A stretch of 64,000 nt of DNA, from NCBI RefSeq assembly GCF_040362765.1, contig NZ_BAABWK010000001.1:1465501-1529500 (forward strand), written 5' to 3'. The DNA is from Pyruvatibacter sp. HU-CL02332. GTDB lineage: Bacteria > Pseudomonadota > Alphaproteobacteria > CGMCC-115125. The notes under the pieces were generated by a model that did no database searches, was not told where the DNA came from, and saw nothing but the letters and a program-made list of their open reading frames with translations. The position numbers and the translations under genes were made by a program. Positions 9,155-16,991 of the stretch are shown piece after piece; the stretch's first letter is position 1, and each line of letters begins with the position of its first letter.

Positions 9155-9422
9155 GGCGCGCTTCCTCAGGTTTGATAAGGCGTATGCAAATTGTTGTTGT
9201 TGCCCACATGTGACCACGCCTTGGCGCAGTCGTCGAGCCAACTTTCAGCTCCAAGGTGAGGTCGGGCCACCAGGCTTTCAACTGCTCGCCATGAGAAAAG
9301 GGGGCGTTTGACGCCTTCTCCACCGTGCGCGACACGACCGACGAAAGCCCAACCACAGGCATGTAGCCAATCTCACCAAGGCCCCATAAGCTGCGCCAAC
9401 AAAAACAACCTAGGGGGAAATT

Positions 9423-9803
9423 ATGATCTGGATTGCTCGTATTGCCGTCGGCCTCGTCTTTGCGTTTTCACTTCTTATGGGTCTGCAGACCTTTTTCACA
9501 CCTGAAGCCTCAGCTGTAACGCTTGGCCTTGGCACCGCCCTGCCGGACCTGGGCATGAACACCTTCCGCGCTGATATCGGTGCATTCTTTCTGGCAGCTG
9601 CCACGTTTGCGGGCCTTGGCCTTTTTGCCGGCCGCACCGGCGCAATCTACGGCGCAGCGCTGCTTTATGGCCTTGCCCTGATCGGTCGCATCCTTGGTGT
9701 TGTCATGGATGGCGCACCAGCTGGTGTAGAAACGCCAATCATCATTGAAGCCGTGCTTGTGGTGTTGCTTGTTTTCGGCGCCAGAACACTCGCCCGACGC
9801 TAA
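9423..9803 (+). CDS. DUF4345-like small integral membrane protein
   Basis: Protein of 126 residues with four predicted hydrophobic helices and the polar FRADIGAFFLAAATFAGLGLF centre seen in DUF4345 proteins. The start is preceded by AGGGGGAAATT. Function unknown; family members are inner-membrane proteins. It stands alone, with a GC-rich hairpin just after its stop codon. Confidence 0.7.
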   Translation: MIWIARIAVGLVFAFSLLMGLQTFFTPEASAVTLGLGTALPDLGMNTFRADIGAFFLAAATFAGLGLFAGRTGAIYGAALLYGLALIGRILGVVMDGAPAGVETPIIIEAVLVVLLVFGARTLARR

Positions 9804-9811
9804 CGAAACTG

Positions 9812-9841
9812 GCGCGTGCTGCCCCAATGGGCGGCACGCGC
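9812..9841. terminator. GC-rich hairpin after the DUF4345 gene
   Basis: GCGCGTGCTGCCC / GGGCGGCACGCGC pairs at 12 of 13 positions around a 4-base loop (CAAT), nine bases past the stop codon. There is no T-run on the + strand, so it may act as a transcript-stabilising 3' structure instead of an intrinsic terminator. Confidence 0.45.
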
Positions 9842-9884
9842 TGATTGCACCACCTGCCTATGATTCCGTTGGACGTGCGCCCCA

Positions 9885-9922
9885 TATAATGACAGTATAA
9901 ATGCCATTAACGCATGTCATTA
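9885..9922 (+). promoter_or_regulatory. TATAAT -10 element overlapped by a spaced dyad, before the sulfatase
   Basis: A perfect TATAAT (9885-9890) overlaps the left arm of the inverted repeat TAATGACA (9887-9894) / TGTCATTA (9915-9922), perfect 8-bp arms with a 20-bp spacer. This looks like a repressor-controlled promoter for the sulfatase gene. No good -35 hexamer is seen at 17 bp. Confidence 0.45.
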
Positions 9923-9952
9923 ATTAGAAACGCCACGATGGAGCCTGTTCCC

Positions 9953-11815
9953 ATGCGCCCTGGAACTCAAAAACCACGTTCTAAAACCCGCGCCCTTTTG
10001 GCAGCTGTTTTGAGCGTCGGCCTTGTCTCTTCAGGCCCAGGGGTATCTGCAGCACTTGCTGATACCACCCCAGAAACCAGTGCAGAAACCAGTGTAGAAA
10101 CCAGTGCAGAATCCAGCGCAAAACAGCCCAACATTGTCGTTGTTCTCGTAGACGACGCCGCGCTGATGGACTTCGGCGCCTTCGGCGGTGAAGCCGCCAC
10201 ACCGAACATTGACGCTCTGGCAGAGCGCGGCGCGATGTTTACCCAGTACCGGACATCGCCCCTGTGCGCCCCAACCCGCGCCATGCTTCTCACCGGTATC
10301 GACAATCACAAGACAGGCGTTGCCACCATCCCGGAAGTGATCCCGGACGAGCATCGCGGCCAGCCGGGCTACACCCTGTCTTTGGAGCCCGGTGTCCTGA
10401 CCATCGCAGATCGTCTGCGGTCGGTCGGCTATCGCACCTTGATGAGCGGCAAATGGCATCTGGGTGATGCCGAAGACGAGATGCCCCAGAACCACGGGTT
10501 CGACCGGTCCCTTGCCCTTGCCGCGTCTGGCGCGGACAACTGGGAAGACAAGTCGTTCATGCCCTACTACCACGAGGCACCCTGGTACGAAGACGGCAAG
10601 CCCTACGATCTGCCAGAGGATTTTTATTCTTCTAAGTATCTTGTCGACAAAATGATCGACTATCTGGATATGACGGATCCCGACAAACCGTTCTTTGCCT
10701 ATCTGCCGTTCCAGGCCATCCACATTCCAGTGCAGGCGCCCGCTGAATTCACAGCCAACTACAAAGGCAAGTTCGATGAGGGCTGGCATGTCATGCGCGA
10801 AGCCCGTTACCAGCGCGCCCAGGAGCTTGGGCTGATCCGCGAAGGGGCGCCCATTGCCCCCATGCCCGCGAACAGCCGCGACTGGAACAGCATGAGCGAT
10901 GAGGACCGCACCCTTTATGCGGCTCTTATGGAGGTCAACGCCGGGATGTTGGAGGCCATGGACTTCCACATCGGTCGTTTCATGGATCACCTCAAAGACG
11001 CGGGCACCTTCGACAACACGATTTTTCTCGTGACGTCCGACAATGGCCCGGAACAAAACCGCGGTGACAACAGCGCTACCCTCGCAATCTGGATGCACTT
11101 CAACGGCTATCACATCGATCTGGAAGGTGTCGGCGAAGTCGGCAGCTGGGGCTTCATCGGACCTGAGTGGGCCAACGCGGCTGCATCACCCGGCGACCTT
11201 TTCAAGTTCTACACAACAGAGGGCGGCATCCGGGTTCCGTTGATTATCGCCGGGCCAGGCGTTGAACCAATGCGCGTTGACTCACCCGCGATGGTGACCG
11301 ACCTGACACCGACATTGCTGGATCTTGTGGGCGCACCCAAAACGGCCCTGGCCGACGACACGGTGTCTATCACCGGACGCAGCCTGCTACCGGTTCTCAC
11401 CGGTGCCACCGACAGCGTGTACGGCAAAGATGACATTCGTGCGCTGGAAGTGTCCGGTAACTCTGCCCTCTACAAGGGCGACTACAAGATCACCCGCAAC
11501 AACCCACCCGCCGGCGACAGCCGCTGGCGTCTTTTCAACATGACAGATGATCCCGGCGAGACCACAGACCTGAGTGAAGCACAACCGGAAGTCATGAAGG
11601 ATATGCTTGCGTCCTTTGACGCCTACTCGAAGCAGATGGGTGTTCTGGAGATGCCCGCGGGCTACGACACGGTTCAGCAGATCACCAGAAACACGGCCGC
11701 AAAAGTCCTGGACCGCTATGGCTGGATTATCGCGTTGGTAGCTCTGGTACTGGTCGGCCTGATTGCAGGGGCGATTTTCGGCACGTGGCGCATACTGCGC
11801 AGCCGCACAGCCTAG
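9953..11815 (+). CDS. Sulfatase, exported and C-terminally membrane-anchored
   Basis: Formylglycine-dependent sulfatase. The modification motif CAPTRAMLLTG begins at Cys105, preceded by the metal-binding VVLVDDAALMDFGAFGG and followed by MSGKWHLG and TSDNGPEQN. The N-terminus is a signal peptide (basic RSKTR, hydrophobic core, ALA). A Ser/Thr/Glu-rich linker with repeats of (T/S)(S/V)(A/V)E follows. One C-terminal helix (WIIALVALVLVGLIAGAIF) and a short basic tail would anchor it, with the active site outside the cytoplasm. Earlier in-frame ATGs at 9914 and 9938 exist, but 9914 falls in the operator dyad; 9953 has GGAG ten bases upstream. Confidence 0.9.
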   Translation: MRPGTQKPRSKTRALLAAVLSVGLVSSGPGVSAALADTTPETSAETSVETSAESSAKQPNIVVVLVDDAALMDFGAFGGEAATPNIDALAERGAMFTQYRTSPLCAPTRAMLLTGIDNHKTGVATIPEVIPDEHRGQPGYTLSLEPGVLTIADRLRSVGYRTLMSGKWHLGDAEDEMPQNHGFDRSLALAASGADNWEDKSFMPYYHEAPWYEDGKPYDLPEDFYSSKYLVDKMIDYLDMTDPDKPFFAYLPFQAIHIPVQAPAEFTANYKGKFDEGWHVMREARYQRAQELGLIREGAPIAPMPANSRDWNSMSDEDRTLYAALMEVNAGMLEAMDFHIGRFMDHLKDAGTFDNTIFLVTSDNGPEQNRGDNSATLAIWMHFNGYHIDLEGVGEVGSWGFIGPEWANAAASPGDLFKFYTTEGGIRVPLIIAGPGVEPMRVDSPAMVTDLTPTLLDLVGAPKTALADDTVSITGRSLLPVLTGATDSVYGKDDIRALEVSGNSALYKGDYKITRNNPPAGDSRWRLFNMTDDPGETTDLSEAQPEVMKDMLASFDAYSKQMGVLEMPAGYDTVQQITRNTAAKVLDRYGWIIALVALVLVGLIAGAIFGTWRILRSRTA

Positions 11816-11834
11816 GTATCAGCAGGAGCCACCC

Positions 11835-12920
11835 ATGCATGTCTATGGCTGCAAGATTTCGTACTACACCGGCAAGGTAGAGACCTATCTGCGCTACCGG
11901 TCCATTCCCTACGACTACTCACCGACCGTGGGAAACGAGCGAAAGCTGATCGAGGGCGCAGGCGTCGTGCAGATGCCGGTTGTGCAGCATACGGACGGAC
12001 GGTGGATGACAGATTCCACACCGATCCTTGCAGCCCTCGAAGCCGAGCAGGACCAACCGACAATTTACCCTGACGACCCGGCTCTGCGGTTTGCAGCCCT
12101 GCTCATTGACGACTACGCCGACGAGTGGCTGTGGCGTCCCGCCATGCATTACCGCTGGAGCTACGCGGCCGACCGTCGATACGCGGCCCAGTCCCTGTAT
12201 GAAGATCTCATCAAGGGCACACGACGCTTGCCAGCCATTCTCGCGCGCCGATTTTTGACGCGCCGCCAGCTGGGCAACTTCGTGCTGGGAGATGGGGTGA
12301 CGGACAAGACCTGGGACCATGTAGAGGGCGCCTATTTCAATGCGCTTGATCTGCTGCAGGCCATCTTTGAAAAGCGTCCCTTCATCCTAGGCGACACACC
12401 AACAATTGCCGACTTCGGCATGATGGCGCCCATGCTGCGGCACTTCAGCCAGGACCCGACACCCGCCGAGATCATGCGCAATCGCGCCCCGGCTGTGTAT
12501 GAGTGGGTGGCGCGCATGTGGAACACCAAGGCGCAGCCCGGTGACACCGGCATCATCAAGGAAATTGATGAGCCTCTTGCAGCCCTGTTGGTGGAGGCAA
12601 GCGAAACCCACCTGGCCCAGCTCCGCCAGAATGCCGATGCCGTAACGCAGGGGCTGGTGCGCTATGACCAGACCATTCAGGGCTGCGAGTACACCCAGGT
12701 CCCGTCATCCCGCTATCGGGTGTGGTGTCTTGAGGAGTTGCGCCGCGAATGGGCGGACCTCCCTGCGGACGCACAGGAAAACCTGAAACAAATCCTGCCA
12801 ACAGATGCAGCCATCCTATGGGAGGCGGCTTCATTCGCGCCGTCCAACTACGACACAGACCGACAGGCGCCCTTCAACAAGGCGATCAACGTGTTCGGCA
12901 AGGGCCTTCCACCGAGTTAG
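11835..12920 (+). CDS. Glutathione S-transferase family protein (long form)
   Basis: Protein of 361 residues, longer than a typical GST (about 210). The thioredoxin-like N-domain (HVYGCKISYYTGKVETYLRYRSIPYDY) carries VQMPVVQHTDGRWMTDSTPILAALE, with cis-Pro and DST in the glutathione-binding positions. A helical domain follows with DTPTIADFGMMAPM, then about 120 extra C-terminal residues. AGGAG precedes ATG 11835. It starts 19 bp after the sulfatase stop, so it is probably co-transcribed. Its last four bases overlap the convergent HD-domain gene. Confidence 0.85.
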   Translation: MHVYGCKISYYTGKVETYLRYRSIPYDYSPTVGNERKLIEGAGVVQMPVVQHTDGRWMTDSTPILAALEAEQDQPTIYPDDPALRFAALLIDDYADEWLWRPAMHYRWSYAADRRYAAQSLYEDLIKGTRRLPAILARRFLTRRQLGNFVLGDGVTDKTWDHVEGAYFNALDLLQAIFEKRPFILGDTPTIADFGMMAPMLRHFSQDPTPAEIMRNRAPAVYEWVARMWNTKAQPGDTGIIKEIDEPLAALLVEASETHLAQLRQNADAVTQGLVRYDQTIQGCEYTQVPSSRYRVWCLEELRREWADLPADAQENLKQILPTDAAILWEAASFAPSNYDTDRQAPFNKAINVFGKGLPPS

Positions 12921-13639
12921 GCGTTGCCGAGCGTTTCCTGAATCATGTCCGACAGGCCAAGCGCCATGGGTCCGGCAATGCTGCTCTTGGGTTTGCTATC
13001 CGCCTGATGCTGAAGGCACGGCGCGAAGCAGGACTTGAAGTCGTCCCGTGAATGCTTTTCCAGAATGGCCGCAAGTGCATCAGCCGGGATTTCCTCAAGA
13101 CGCATCCCGAACAAATCAAGCCCCGCACCAAAATGCACCATCGCAATCTCGGGCTGGCATTTATTGGCGATACCCGCCGACGTGTGCAGGGCGATGGCGT
13201 CATGCACCAGCGCGGCCCTTTCTTCTGCCTGCCCGTTTTGCAGACAGAAATCATGGGCCAGGCCTGCACCCACCCACTCAAATGAGCCAGGATCATTGGC
13301 ATGTTTTTCTGACAGACCAAGGTCATGAAGAATGGCTGCCAGAAAGAAGATTTCACGGTCAAGCTTCAGGCCGTCCCGCGCCGCCAGCAGGGCACCAAAG
13401 CAATAGGTTCGGTAGGAGTGGCGGATGATGAAATCCGGACACACCGCTTCAGCAGCAGCAATGGCCCGAACCGCGATGTCACTGTCGGGAACCTTCCAGT
13501 CATCCGGTACAGCATCGCTGAGCTTCTTGAGGCCCAGCCGCAGCGCAAGGGAACGCGCATTCCCCCGCAAACCGGACCGGATGAAACGCGAAATGAGGAC
13601 AGGTTTGGCTGTCCGCCCGGGGTCTTGCACAAGGGTCAT
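12917..13639 (-). CDS. HD-domain metal-dependent phosphohydrolase-like protein
   Basis: Protein of 240 residues with HD-domain landmarks: HSYRTYCFG (first His, about 84), the LHDLGL HD dyad near 111, and HDAIALH near 150 for the remaining ligands. The arrangement resembles the cyanamide-hydratase/HDIG-like small HD proteins, not multi-domain c-di-GMP enzymes. Substrate unknown. Its ATG overlaps by four bases with the stop of the upstream membrane-protein gene (ATGA), indicating a two-gene operon divergent from a TetR gene. Confidence 0.82.
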   Translation of the reverse strand: MTLVQDPGRTAKPVLISRFIRSGLRGNARSLALRLGLKKLSDAVPDDWKVPDSDIAVRAIAAAEAVCPDFIIRHSYRTYCFGALLAARDGLKLDREIFFLAAILHDLGLSEKHANDPGSFEWVGAGLAHDFCLQNGQAEERAALVHDAIALHTSAGIANKCQPEIAMVHFGAGLDLFGMRLEEIPADALAAILEKHSRDDFKSCFAPCLQHQADSKPKSSIAGPMALGLSDMIQETLGNA

Positions 13640-14052
13640 GCATCCGCTCCTTCAAAGGCGTTGTTGCGGGTGAAGAGGATGAGAATGATGTTCCATGCAT
13701 CGAGAACCAGACTGATCGCCATGGTGACAACCACATAGGCGAGCCAGATGCCAAAAGCGCCCACGGCACCTTCCGTCATCAAAACGTCCACCAACACCGG
13801 AAAGAGCGGCAGCCACACCACATGCACGAGGCTGGTGAGGCGGCTGAACGGGCGTCTCTTGTGAATCTGGGCCGCCACGACCACCGAAAAAACGCAGGTC
13901 GCGAGCACCAGCGCCGCCTCGATTCGGCCGATGAAGAAAAGGCCACCAACCACATGGGGAATATTGAGCGCTGGACCCCATACGCGCAGGAACGGCGATA
14001 CGCGATTGAGGTCGGTGATCATGTCACGGGCGTCTTTCACAAAACCAATCAT
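13636..14052 (-). CDS. Small four-helix integral membrane protein
   Basis: Protein of 138 residues with four hydrophobic helices and the motif VHVVWLPLFP before the third helix, ending in WLAYVVVTMAISLVLDAWNIILILF. Not a family with known function. It resembles the protein encoded at 30063-30470 (same length, VH-VxW-P and AISLxxDxWxxIxLIL near the end), so the two are probably paralogues. First gene of an operon with the HD-domain protein and divergent from the TetR gene 91 bp away. Confidence 0.75.
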   Translation of the reverse strand: MIGFVKDARDMITDLNRVSPFLRVWGPALNIPHVVGGLFFIGRIEAALVLATCVFSVVVAAQIHKRRPFSRLTSLVHVVWLPLFPVLVDVLMTEGAVGAFGIWLAYVVVTMAISLVLDAWNIILILFTRNNAFEGADA

Positions 14053-14143
14053 CGCGATGTTCCGCTTGTTATTTATATACCAGTCCGCATAATAATGACC
14101 AACAAAGTGCCCACGTCAAGAAATATATGCGAGTTAGTACATA

Positions 14144-14773
14144 ATGGCTGCACGTCCGACCCGAGGTCGTCCCCGCAAGTTCGACAAGGAGGAAGTCCTT
14201 CAGAAGATCCTGAAGGAGTTTTGGATCAAGGGATTTGCTGCGACATCGCTGGATGATCTGTCCGCCGCAACCGGCCTGACACGGCCCAGCCTCTACGCCG
14301 CCTATGGCAACAAGACGCAGATGTATCTTGCCGCCCTTCAGAGTTTCGTGGGCCAGATGTCAGACAACGCACTGCCCGCATTGTCCGCTGCGGACGACCT
14401 GCAGGCCGCGCTTGAAGGCTTCTATCAAGGCGCCCTTAACGTCTATTTTGGAACCAGAAAGCAGGCACTGGGCTGCCTCGTCTTCACCACTGCCATTGCC
14501 GATGTTGCCTCTGACACACAGATCAAAAAAGCCGTAAGCGGATTTGTTGGGGGTCTCGACGGCGCCCTGGCTCAGTGCATCCATTCCTATGCCCCGCACC
14601 TTGAAGCTGCGCACGCACAATCTCTGGCCCGGCTCGCAAGTGGCATGTTGATGAACCTGGCCACCCGTGCCCGCGCCGGTGAAAAGCGCGAAACGCTCAA
14701 CGAGCTTGCGGCAACATCCGCTGCGTTCATCGCACAGGCCGTGGGTGCGTCCAGCAGCCAGAAGAAGGCCTGA
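14144..14773 (+). CDS. TetR/AcrR family transcriptional regulator
   Basis: Regulator of 209 residues: TRGRPRKFDKEEVLQKILKEFWIKGFAATSLDDLSAATGLTRPSLYAAYGNKTQMYLAAL is a complete TetR HTH domain (about 5-63), followed by a ligand-binding domain of the type found in the DhaS/NemR-like branch. It is divergent from the membrane protein/HD operon, its most likely target. The 90-bp gap is AT-rich and contains ATACCAGTCCGCAT at about 14079-14092, which resembles operators of this TetR branch but is not a clean palindrome. Confidence 0.9.
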   Translation: MAARPTRGRPRKFDKEEVLQKILKEFWIKGFAATSLDDLSAATGLTRPSLYAAYGNKTQMYLAALQSFVGQMSDNALPALSAADDLQAALEGFYQGALNVYFGTRKQALGCLVFTTAIADVASDTQIKKAVSGFVGGLDGALAQCIHSYAPHLEAAHAQSLARLASGMLMNLATRARAGEKRETLNELAATSAAFIAQAVGASSSQKKA

Positions 14774-14845
14774 AAACACCACTGCGTTTTGGCATTGCGG
14801 CCGTGAAACATGGTAGGCTGACACTGGTTTTCACACGTGGTGCCC

Positions 14846-15784
14846 ATGTCCAGCTATACTCATTCAGAAGATGTTTTCAGCTTTCTAACGCAGGCAGAAA
14901 AAGCCGGTCGAAAGACGGCCCTGATTGCCGTGACCGAGACTGTTGGCGGCGGCCTTCGTGCGCCGGGCGCCTTGATGGGTGTCGATGAAGACGGGGGCCA
15001 TGCAGGCTACGTATCCAATGGGTGCGTGGACGCAGATGTGATCCTCAATGCGCAGCAAGCGATAGCCGATCGCAAGGCACGCCTCCTGACCTATGGGGCA
15101 GGCTCTCCTTTTTTGGACATAAGGCTGCCATGCGGCGGCAAGCTCAGCATGATCGTGGTCCCGTCACCGGACCCCGACACACTTCGCGCTTCACTCTCGA
15201 ATCTGGAGGGGCGCAAAGCTGTAAGCCTGACCGTGTCGGACGCCGGGGTCTCCATGAGCAAGGACATGCCAGAGGAAACCCATTGGGCGGGCGACACGCT
15301 TCACCTGCGCATCGTGCCCAAACTCAGGCTGCGCATTGCCGGACGCGGAGAGGAACTGATTGCGCTTGGCAAGCTGGCCGCAGCGGCAGATTTCAGCGTC
15401 GTCATTCAGTCTCCGGACGATATGACCCTCGACAGAGCGGCCCAGTCCAGCCTCACTTTTGATCGATTGACCACCGCCCAGTCCTTGCCTGCCCTGGCCG
15501 ATGATGAGTGGACTGCCTTCGCGCTGATGTTCCATGATCAGGACTGGGAAATCCCCCTCGTACAGCAAACCCTTGAGGGGCCTGCCTTCTGGCTCGGTGC
15601 CGTCGGCAGCCATCGTACCCACCAGGTACGGTGCGAGGCCTTGCGTGATGCCGGTGTCTCAAAGGAAGGGGTACGTCGGCTCAAAGGCCCCATCGGTCTG
15701 ATCCCGCGCACACGCGATGCCTCCATGCTGGCTGTGTCCACGCTGGCGGAGATTGCGGGTTGCTACAAGGACCTCGAAGCGTGA
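14846..15784 (+). CDS. XdhC family molybdenum-hydroxylase maturation protein
   Basis: Protein of 312 residues of the XdhC/CoxI family, which binds molybdenum cofactor and delivers its sulfurated form to xanthine-oxidase-family apoenzymes. An N-terminal XdhC-CoxI domain (TALIAVTETVGGGLRAPGALMGV; GCVDADV) is followed by a Rossmann-like C-domain ending in GAVGSHRTHQVRCEAL and KGPIGL. Start candidates are GTG 14837, GTG 14840 and ATG 14846; none has a strong ribosome-binding site. It overlaps the MocA-like gene by four bases and faces the molybdenum hydroxylase operon it presumably serves. Confidence 0.88.
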   Translation: MSSYTHSEDVFSFLTQAEKAGRKTALIAVTETVGGGLRAPGALMGVDEDGGHAGYVSNGCVDADVILNAQQAIADRKARLLTYGAGSPFLDIRLPCGGKLSMIVVPSPDPDTLRASLSNLEGRKAVSLTVSDAGVSMSKDMPEETHWAGDTLHLRIVPKLRLRIAGRGEELIALGKLAAAADFSVVIQSPDDMTLDRAAQSSLTFDRLTTAQSLPALADDEWTAFALMFHDQDWEIPLVQQTLEGPAFWLGAVGSHRTHQVRCEALRDAGVSKEGVRRLKGPIGLIPRTRDASMLAVSTLAEIAGCYKDLEA

Positions 15785-16374
15785 ACCTGAACCGCGTCGC
15801 CGCGGTCATTCTTGCCAGCGGCTTCTCTCAGCGATTTGGCGACGATGACAAACTGCTCTCCCACCTGAACGGTCAGCCACTGGCGACACACAGCGCCGCC
15901 CTGGTTTCAGCACTGCCGTTTCAAAGCGCCACCGCCATTGTTCCTGTGGGCAACGCCAGGCTCATACAGCTGTACAAAGAGGCCAGGATTGAGCCGGTCG
16001 AAAATCACAATGCGGATCAGGGGCAGGGTGCATCCCTGGCGCTGGCCGTCACCCACATTAAAAATTCATCGGTCGATGCAGCCCTGATCCTGCTCGCAGA
16101 CATGCCATTTGCGACGGCAGAGCACATCAAGAAACTGGCCGACCGCATGGACGACCACGACGCCGTGGCAAGCAGACACGATGACGTACCGCAGCCTCCG
16201 CTTCTATTCGCCAGATCAACCTTCGAGGCATTGGCCGCGCTCAGCGGCGACAAAAGCGGCAAGGCCTTTCTGGCAACGCTCGACAGCAAAGCATTTGTCG
16301 ACATGCCACAGCGCGAGGCAACAGACATCGATACGCCCGAAGCGCTGGCTCAAGCACAAGCTTCTGTGAAGTAG
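15781..16374 (+). CDS. MocA-like molybdenum cofactor nucleotidyltransferase
   Basis: NTP-transferase of 197 residues with the signature VILASGFSQRFGDDDKLL near the N-terminus (the family pattern LAxGxSxRxGxxKxL), NADQGQGASLALAV and LLADMPF for metal and nucleotide binding. Homologues attach CMP (MocA) or GMP (MobA) to molybdopterin; proximity to XdhC and a xanthine-oxidase-type enzyme favours CMP. GTG 15781 overlaps the XdhC stop in the sequence GTGA. It ends immediately next to the end of the convergent cytochrome gene (16375). Confidence 0.85.
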   Translation: MNLNRVAAVILASGFSQRFGDDDKLLSHLNGQPLATHSAALVSALPFQSATAIVPVGNARLIQLYKEARIEPVENHNADQGQGASLALAVTHIKNSSVDAALILLADMPFATAEHIKKLADRMDDHDAVASRHDDVPQPPLLFARSTFEALAALSGDKSGKAFLATLDSKAFVDMPQREATDIDTPEALAQAQASVK

Positions 16375-16980
16375 CTACTCGGCAGCCGCTGATGATGGAC
16401 ACGGCGCCCCGGCACTCTGCCACTCAAGCAGAAAGGCCACGGTTTCGTTGGCGCTATGCGGCGCAGGCTCGCGGCCCGGTCCCGGTGACCAGCCCCAGGC
16501 AACAAGCTCATCATTGCCCACATGGTCGGCAACTTCTTCAACCGTCCGGCCGCCATTACGCTCGGGATCTTTGATCTGCTCGCAGATTTCAGCAGAGCTC
16601 TTCTCCCACCAGACCATCTCAACCGGAGCAAGTGCCCAGTGCGGTGCGCCAGGAGCGCCACCGGGGAACGGCAAGTTCTGTTTGGTGTGGCATGCACTGC
16701 ATGGCAAACCGGCAGCCCGCTTGCGGGTATCATCAGCAACAATGCTCATGCCGTGATACGGGCCTTTGGTGCCGTAACTCGGCCCGGACCAGCGCGGCTT
16801 GTTGTCATCCGGCACGTGGCAGTTGACACAGCGTGGATGCGAAAACACTTCATATGCCTTGTCCCAGGCCACAAGCCCCTCCGCTTCAGAGGCCTGCGTC
16901 TGTGCGCCTGACATTGTGGCGGTGAGCAGGGCGAAAGCGCCGGCGGACAACACCGTCACAAATGTCAGGACACGGAGCAT
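16375..16980 (-). CDS. Periplasmic dihaem c-type cytochrome of the molybdenum hydroxylase operon
   Basis: Protein of 201 residues with a signal peptide (LRVLTFVTVLSAGAFALLTATMSGAQ) and two haem c attachment motifs, CVNCH near 50 and CSACH near 95. Last gene of the operon, 11 bp after the molybdopterin subunit. In isoquinoline-oxidoreductase-type enzymes a cytochrome passes electrons from the 2Fe-2S centres to the respiratory chain, and this one is well placed for that role; the role is inferred from the operon. Confidence 0.85.
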   Translation of the reverse strand: MLRVLTFVTVLSAGAFALLTATMSGAQTQASEAEGLVAWDKAYEVFSHPRCVNCHVPDDNKPRWSGPSYGTKGPYHGMSIVADDTRKRAAGLPCSACHTKQNLPFPGGAPGAPHWALAPVEMVWWEKSSAEICEQIKDPERNGGRTVEEVADHVGNDELVAWGWSPGPGREPAPHSANETVAFLLEWQSAGAPCPSSAAAE

Positions 16981-16991
16981 ATTGGCGTCTC

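Noticed and set aside
14079-14092. ATACCAGTCCGCAT between TetR and the membrane-protein operon
   Set aside because: It looks like a TetR-type operator half, but base-by-base pairing of the two sides fails at several positions, so it is not listed as a separate site.
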